The position numbers were made by a program, and so were the translations under genes. Below are positions 59,637-64,000 of a DNA stretch of 64,000 nt, piece after piece. The stretch is from Thermococcus henrietii (GTDB lineage Archaea > Methanobacteriota_B > Thermococci > Thermococcales > Thermococcaceae), in the NCBI RefSeq assembly GCF_900198835.1, contig NZ_LT900021.1, positions 62,001 to 126,000 of the forward strand. Reading direction: 5' to 3'. The notes beneath the pieces were generated by a model. That model saw only the letters and a program-made list of their open reading frames with translations, was not told the DNA's origin and searched no databases. Each line of letters starts with the position of its first letter. The first letter of the stretch is position 1.

Positions 59637-59704
59637 TCCTCACCACCGGCCCAAGTTTGTTCCAGAACTTTAAAATTTTTGTTCCAAAAAAGAGACAAAA
59701 AGAG

Positions 59705-60316
59705 TTAGGTTCCAGGGCCCCCTCCCCCACCCGTCATCACGAGCACGGTAAAGTCGAAGTCAAACTTCCGGGTCAAAACTGAACCCGGAGATTGAGGCCA
59801 GATAATGTAGAAGCTTTCACTCCCGGTAACCTCCCCGGAGCTTACATTGTACACACTGACCTCGACTACTGGGAGCAGGAGGAGCGGCCTCACAACGGCA
59901 ACGAACTCAATCTTCTTGTTGAGACCAAGGGAATGGCTTGACCCCACGTCCTGGACGAAGTACACCCACATTGGACCAAATGAGGGGACGTTGTACTTTT
60001 TCAAACTCTCTGAGAGTGTTGGATAGTACGACAGGGGCTTAGAAGAGAGAATACAGGAGGAAGTCATGCAGAACTGCGAATCGGTTGGAGAGTGGATGTA
60101 CAGGTATTTACCAACCAGCTGGGCGCCCATGAAGGATGTTACAATTGATGCAAGAAGAAGCAATATTATAAGCTGTTTTAAGTGATAGTTCCCTTTTTGT
60201 ATGTACGCGTTGTACTTCCAGAACCATGCTATGACCGCCACGAAGAAAGCAACGTAGTAAATCACGAAGAGCGTCCCAAACACAACCGGGGTGGTAGTGT
60301 GTGTATAATACACCAT
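59705..60316 (-). CDS. membrane protein with glycine-rich end, unknown
   Basis: 203 residues, start behind GGTGAGTAA. Two hydrophobic helices at the front (VVFGTLFVIYYVAFFVAVIAW and LIILLLLASIVTSFMGAQLV, in parts) and an extracytoplasmic beta-rich domain with a cysteine pair (FCMTSSC). It ends in TGGGGGPGT, an odd glycine tract. GC is lower than in flanking genes. No family recognised. Confidence 0.65.
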   Translation of the reverse strand: MVYYTHTTTPVVFGTLFVIYYVAFFVAVIAWFWKYNAYIQKGNYHLKQLIILLLLASIVTSFMGAQLVGKYLYIHSPTDSQFCMTSSCILSSKPLSYYPTLSESLKKYNVPSFGPMWVYFVQDVGSSHSLGLNKKIEFVAVVRPLLLLPVVEVSVYNVSSGEVTGSESFYIIWPQSPGSVLTRKFDFDFTVLVMTGGGGGPGT

Positions 60317-60376
60317 GTTTACTCACCAGTAAAAGTACGCGAGACCTTTAAAAAAGTTATTGAAGGGCTGAGATGT

Positions 60377-61282
60377 TCACCGAAGAACACCTTCGGGCAA
60401 CTCGCCGTGGAGGACGTCAACGCTCTCGGGGCTCCTCGTTATCAGCGTTCCGGCCTTTTTGCCAACAAACTTCCTCGTCGGACCCGGTGGAACACCGCTC
60501 GTCTCGTAGACGAGGGACTGAACGTCAGGGTCGTGGTAGAGGAGGAGCGTCGGGCCGGCTATGTTCAGGAGCGAGTCGAGGGCGTACTGGCTCGCGATGA
60601 CCGTAACCCTGTGCTTCAGCGGTTTTGTGAGGAGAGGAATTCCGGCGCTTCCAGCCGTCGTGTAGCCGAGGACGGCGCCGTCAACGAGGCCAACAACCGT
60701 CTCGCGCCTCTTCTCAAAGGCAGCCGCGAGGGTTAGGAACGCTATGCCGACGAGGGTTATGCTCCTGGTCTCGCCGAGGTTCACCCTAACGCTTCCTTCG
60801 AGCTTCGGTGGCTCGCCGCTGTACAGCGCCTCGTCGAGGGGAGTGTAGCTCTCAAGGATGACCTCCGAGTACTTCTCTTTCCTCTTTACCGCCTCGGGAA
60901 CGCTCGAAACCTTGCCGAGGAGCACGTCAACGTAGAGCCTGTCTGTTAGCGACCTGTCGAGGCCGTACAGTGTTTGGACGATGGTGACCGCGGTGTACGG
61001 GTCGAAGTAGCCGGCCTTGTAGAGCTTTATCGGGTCGAGGCCGAGGCTGGCACCGTCGCGAACCTCTATTACTTCATCAAAGTCCCCCTCAACCTCCCCG
61101 GTGGTGTCGAAGACGACCGCCGAGTAGCCGAGCTTCCTGTACTCACCGATAACGTATGAGAGAAACCTGACGGGATAATCGTCCATCCCGAAGACCTTCA
61201 GCGTCCTGCCGTGGTAAACTGGGTCGTAGAAGACGAGTTCCTCACCGTCGAGAACCTTAACCGCTATCCTGCTGTGTCTCAT
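60377..61282 (-). CDS. hypothetical protein, possibly a degenerate HerA/FtsK-like ATPase relative
   Basis: 301 residues from the ATG at 61282 (GGTGG upstream). Soluble. The run AVVFDTTGEVEGDFDEVIEV and then DGASLGLDPIKLYKAGYFDP resembles the segment after Walker A in HerA-type ATPases (Asp-x-x-Gly-Glu, then GLNP-like). However no Walker A is present. A later hydrophobic patch (ITLVGIAFLTLAAAF) looks like a core helix or strand. Not recognised with confidence; it stands upstream of an ECF-like gene and downstream of the COG3199 kinase on the same strand. Confidence 0.65.
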   Translation of the reverse strand: MRHSRIAVKVLDGEELVFYDPVYHGRTLKVFGMDDYPVRFLSYVIGEYRKLGYSAVVFDTTGEVEGDFDEVIEVRDGASLGLDPIKLYKAGYFDPYTAVTIVQTLYGLDRSLTDRLYVDVLLGKVSSVPEAVKRKEKYSEVILESYTPLDEALYSGEPPKLEGSVRVNLGETRSITLVGIAFLTLAAAFEKRRETVVGLVDGAVLGYTTAGSAGIPLLTKPLKHRVTVIASQYALDSLLNIAGPTLLLYHDPDVQSLVYETSGVPPGPTRKFVGKKAGTLITRSPESVDVLHGELPEGVLR

Positions 61283-61330
61283 GAGAACCACCGGGGAAAA
61301 TAGGAAGAGGTTCTATAAACGGCTTCCGGT

Positions 61331-62458
61331 TTAAACAACTTTGACGAGCTTCTCCATCCAGGGACTCACGCGCACCCTAATGTAACCCCTGAACTTCCCG
61401 TCAACTTCCCTATCTCCTGTGTAAACGCGAATCGGGCCGGTCAGCTTGTCCGGCGTTGCAACGACGATTACGTTCTCCCTCGGGATTCTCCTGAGGACTT
61501 CGGCCGAGAACTGCTGGTTGCCCCTGCCGAAGAGGAAGTTTGCCCCGCCGATTACCGTGACGACGACCCTTGGATTCCTATCAGCAAACCGGAGCAGGTC
61601 CTTCTCAGTGGCGTCCTTGACGAGGAGTTTGGCTTCTCCGTCCCTTACCTCAACGACGTCAACGCCGAGGAGCGTCCCGTCTACCCCGAGCTCCTCCTTT
61701 ATCCTCTTTATCGTCGAGCCCGAGCCGAGGAAATAAATCCCCTCGCTTTCAAGGATTTCCTCAGCGACGGCCTCGGCCAGGGCTTCAAGCTCCCCGGCCT
61801 CGTCGGCCTTGATAGCTTCCTTGCTCCCCTGCACAAGGTTCTCGACGACCGGAACGAGGGCCTTTCCGTAGGTCTTCGCCCTGACCTCGTCCCTCCTGAA
61901 GGCCTCTTCGTCGATGTCCCTCACTTCCCTCTCCTCGAGTTTGGCTTCCCCGCGCAGGAACCTAACGAGGACCTCCGATGCCTTCTCCGGCGAAACCGCA
62001 AAGACGCCGGAGTACATCTTGACCCCCGTCGGAATCCCGAGGATTGGAACCTTCCTACCGACCGCGCTAACAACGTCCCTCGCGGTCCCATCACCGCCAG
62101 CGAAGATTATGAGCTTAACTCTCCCGAGCATCTCGCGGGCAAGCTTTTTTGTGTGCTCCGAACTGGTGTCGGGGATTCTAACGCCGTTGACCTCGCGGTA
62201 GTGGAACTCAAGGGGGATAACCTCAAAACGAAGGCCGAATTCCCGAAGGTAGTCCTCGCCGAGCGGGCCAAGGCCCGTGAGGAAGGTTATCGAGCGGGCC
62301 TCGGGGTAGTGGGAAAGCTCGCGCAGGAAGAGCCGGACGAGGTCCGGAGAAACCGGCCTGGCCCCCCGCCTGATGGCCTCCTCAACCACTCCGTCGGTGC
62401 CCTTGAGGGCCACCTTACCGCCCATTCCCGCTATCGGGTTCACTATCAGCCCTATCAC
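61331..62458 (-). CDS. ATP-NAD kinase family protein (COG3199)
   Basis: 375 residues. The nucleotide-binding start LIVNPIAGMGGKVALKGTDG and the diacylglycerol/NAD-kinase signature FAGGDGTARDVVSAVG are clear; LGIPTGVKMYSGVFAVSPE follows. The family is annotated as predicted ATP-NAD or polyphosphate kinase; the true substrate in archaea is uncertain because a standard NAD kinase usually also exists. It begins four bases after the channel gene ends, so both are on one transcript. Confidence 0.85.
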   Translation of the reverse strand: MIGLIVNPIAGMGGKVALKGTDGVVEEAIRRGARPVSPDLVRLFLRELSHYPEARSITFLTGLGPLGEDYLREFGLRFEVIPLEFHYREVNGVRIPDTSSEHTKKLAREMLGRVKLIIFAGGDGTARDVVSAVGRKVPILGIPTGVKMYSGVFAVSPEKASEVLVRFLRGEAKLEEREVRDIDEEAFRRDEVRAKTYGKALVPVVENLVQGSKEAIKADEAGELEALAEAVAEEILESEGIYFLGSGSTIKRIKEELGVDGTLLGVDVVEVRDGEAKLLVKDATEKDLLRFADRNPRVVVTVIGGANFLFGRGNQQFSAEVLRRIPRENVIVVATPDKLTGPIRVYTGDREVDGKFRGYIRVRVSPWMEKLVKVV

Positions 62459-62462
62459 GCTC

Positions 62463-63899
62463 TCACCTCATGTACTTCCTCGCGAACACCGTCAGGAAGA
62501 CCGCCCACATGAACATTCCGAAGAGCGCCTCGACCGACGCTATGACCCTGCCGACTCCTATCGGGTGGTAGTCGCCGTAGCCGAGGGTAGTTGCCGTTAC
62601 AATGCTGAAGTACTCGTAGTCGAGGAAGCTCAGACTGTTGGAAAGCCCCTGAACGCTCCCCGTGACGAAGAACAGGACGGGAAACAGGACGTTGACGGCG
62701 AAGAGCCATATCATTATCGGCCTCTTCCAGTCGGTTCCGTACTTGCAGGTCAAGTCTGCGAAGAGCCACTCGAAGGCAACCTCAAAGCGGTCCACGAGCT
62801 TTTTAATGCCCTTCCGCCTCGCCCTCAGGCGCGCCTTCCTCCTGGCGACCATCTCAAGGTAGTAGTACTGGTCTGCCCTCTCGAAGTCCCCGCTACGCTC
62901 CCAGCTCGTCCTCGCGAGACGGTAGAAGACCTCCTCCGCGTAGGGGTTGTTGAAGCGGCAGTCCTCGATTATCATGAAACCCTCAACGGTGAGTTCAAGG
63001 GGCAGGCTCGGGAGGACCGTCATAATCCACGTTGAATCCACGTTGACCTGGCTCTTCCGGATTATCAGGTTGCTGTGGACGAAGACGTGAACGAACTCGG
63101 GGCTCTTCAGGTGGCTCCACTTGACCTCAACGTGGCCGAAGACGTCAAGGTTCTCTAGAACGAGGTTTCCGGAGAACCCCGCGATTGAAAGCCTGACCTG
63201 TCGTTTGAACCTCGGCGCGGTGTCGAAGGAAACGTCGCGGATGACGAGCGAGCGGACCTTCACCATCCTCCTGCCGGCCTCAGAAACGTTGACCCCATGC
63301 TCCTCGAGGATTTTCCTCAGAAGGGGATAGCGGGAGTTTATCCCGATTCTCCTCACGTCACGGAGGTTTGAAAGCTCGATTAAGCCCTTGGCACTCTTCC
63401 CCCCGTAGGTTTCCTCCTCTCTCTCGCCTACGTACTGGGTCGAGTTCACCATGAGGTACTTGACGCTTGAATCCCTGATTGAGATGTTGCTGGAGAAGTC
63501 CACGCGGAGCACGTTGAGACCAAAAACCGTCGAACCCTTGACGAGGATGACCTCAACCTTTGACTGGAAGAGAATAACCCTGTCCACGGTCGAGTTCAGC
63601 AGAACGAGACCCTTGAAGTTCGAATCCTCTATGACAAGGCTCTTGATTTGGGAGTTCTTAAAGACGAGAATCCTCTCGCTCCGGTAGTCTTTGATTGAGA
63701 CGTCGTAGAGGTAGACGCCCTCGAAGTAGCTCTGACCGACCTTGAGCCTCCGCTTGAACGTCTCGGCCTTCAGCTCCTTTATGCCCTCGCCCAGTAAGGA
63801 CTCGCCCTCGTCGTAGGGAATGTGGAGGGGACAGTACCTCGACCCCTCAACGGGCTTCAGGCGACATTTTTTGCCGTTTTCGTAGACGTACTCGCACAT
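62463..63899 (-). CDS. potassium-channel-like protein with N-terminal Cys/His motif and beta-helix-like domain
   Basis: 478 residues in three parts. First a Cys/His cluster C2, C12, C23, H26 (CEYVYENGKKC, YCPLH), possibly zinc-binding. Then about 300 residues of repeated short strands (DYRSERILVFKNSQIKSL, VIEDSNFKGLVLLNSTV), like pentapeptide or right-handed beta-helix repeats. Last a two-helix channel: TM1 IMIWLFAVNVLFPVLFFVTG, pore with the K+ filter TTLGYGD (437-443), TM2 VIASVEALFGMFMWAVFLTVF. Large cytoplasmic domains usually gate such channels. It is joined to the COG3199 kinase. I know of no described channel with this layout. Confidence 0.82.
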   Translation of the reverse strand: MCEYVYENGKKCRLKPVEGSRYCPLHIPYDEGESLLGEGIKELKAETFKRRLKVGQSYFEGVYLYDVSIKDYRSERILVFKNSQIKSLVIEDSNFKGLVLLNSTVDRVILFQSKVEVILVKGSTVFGLNVLRVDFSSNISIRDSSVKYLMVNSTQYVGEREEETYGGKSAKGLIELSNLRDVRRIGINSRYPLLRKILEEHGVNVSEAGRRMVKVRSLVIRDVSFDTAPRFKRQVRLSIAGFSGNLVLENLDVFGHVEVKWSHLKSPEFVHVFVHSNLIIRKSQVNVDSTWIMTVLPSLPLELTVEGFMIIEDCRFNNPYAEEVFYRLARTSWERSGDFERADQYYYLEMVARRKARLRARRKGIKKLVDRFEVAFEWLFADLTCKYGTDWKRPIMIWLFAVNVLFPVLFFVTGSVQGLSNSLSFLDYEYFSIVTATTLGYGDYHPIGVGRVIASVEALFGMFMWAVFLTVFARKYMR

Positions 63900-63923
63900 C
63901 GTTTCGAGTTCAGGGGAGGACTA

Positions 63924-64000
63924 TTAAGGTTTTCTGCTCTTCAAAGCCCGCATGTAGAATGTCTCGCCCCGGTAGTTCAGCCGTATCAATTTTCCCTCCT
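63924..64000 (-). CDS. C-terminus of a gene entering from the right edge
   Basis: The last 25 codons read GKLIRLNYRGETFYMRALK then SRKP and a TAA stop at 63924-63926. The rest lies beyond the window. Codon use fits a real gene; family unknown. An alternative frame is also open here, so this call is tentative. Confidence 0.4.
   Translation of the reverse strand, partial: EGKLIRLNYRGETFYMRALKSRKP

Overview
The window is chromosomal DNA of a hyperthermophilic euryarchaeon of the order Thermococcales, most likely a GC-rich Thermococcus. The signs are archaeal information genes (RIO2, RadB, RFC with intein, class I LysRS, proteasome beta, EndA, archaeal PyrB/PyrI), FAU-1, DUF835 and DUF1464 proteins, a 16S-tRNA-Ala(UGC)-23S operon without a linked 5S, GGTGG-type ribosome binding sites and TTTATA-type TATA boxes. 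Gene order around the L-asparaginase, MFS and radical SAM genes agrees with what I remember of T. kodakarensis; this is memory, not a search.

Layout. 0-15.5 kb: compact core metabolism: a cut MFS transporter, RIO2 kinase with a TPR partner, a minus-strand operon of asparaginase, MFS transporter and a BioB-like radical SAM protein (candidate LipS2), an AbrB-PhoU regulator, IorB, a DUF1464 protein overlapping beta-RFAP synthase, LysRS, a polyprenol kinase-like protein, DUF366 and HAD proteins. 15.6-20.7 kb: the rRNA operon on the minus strand with long processing stems. 20.7-24.1 kb: PRPP synthetase, membrane and ASCH proteins, a metallo-hydrolase and RadB. 24.1-29.2 kb: a small defence or accessory block (AAA/DUF234 ATPase, single-chain restriction-modification enzyme with an AT-rich patch in its probable recognition domain, VapBC-type pair). 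29.2-40.2 kb: FAU-1, MoaA, DUF835 protein overlapping a Trm5-family gene, the RFC clamp loader (small subunit split by a 540-residue intein) and an alpha-oxoamine synthase.

40.3-43.1 kb is an AT-rich accessory stretch with a secreted protein of unknown function and several small membrane proteins. 43.1-49 kb holds EndA, RimI, a FecCD-type importer, proteasome beta, a membrane-anchored zinc protease and threonine synthase. The RimI/importer gap contains a well-formed C/D box guide RNA whose D guide matches the 23S rRNA of this window over 10 bases. 49-53.8 kb is a second accessory stretch: a gene broken by one in-frame amber codon, a CGP-CTERM-like secreted protein, and a second AAA ATPase with palindromes around its promoter. 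53.8-64 kb returns to core genes (AlaX, cPGS-like GTPase, YjbQ-ThiR thiamine pair, aspartate carbamoyltransferase, ECF-type membrane protein, COG3199 kinase) and ends with a potassium-channel-like protein carrying a large N-terminal beta-helix-like domain.

The most rewarding items are the C/D guide RNA, the two operator-like palindromes before AAA ATPase genes, the channel fusion, the unknown secreted-protein cassette and the motif-deviant Trm5.
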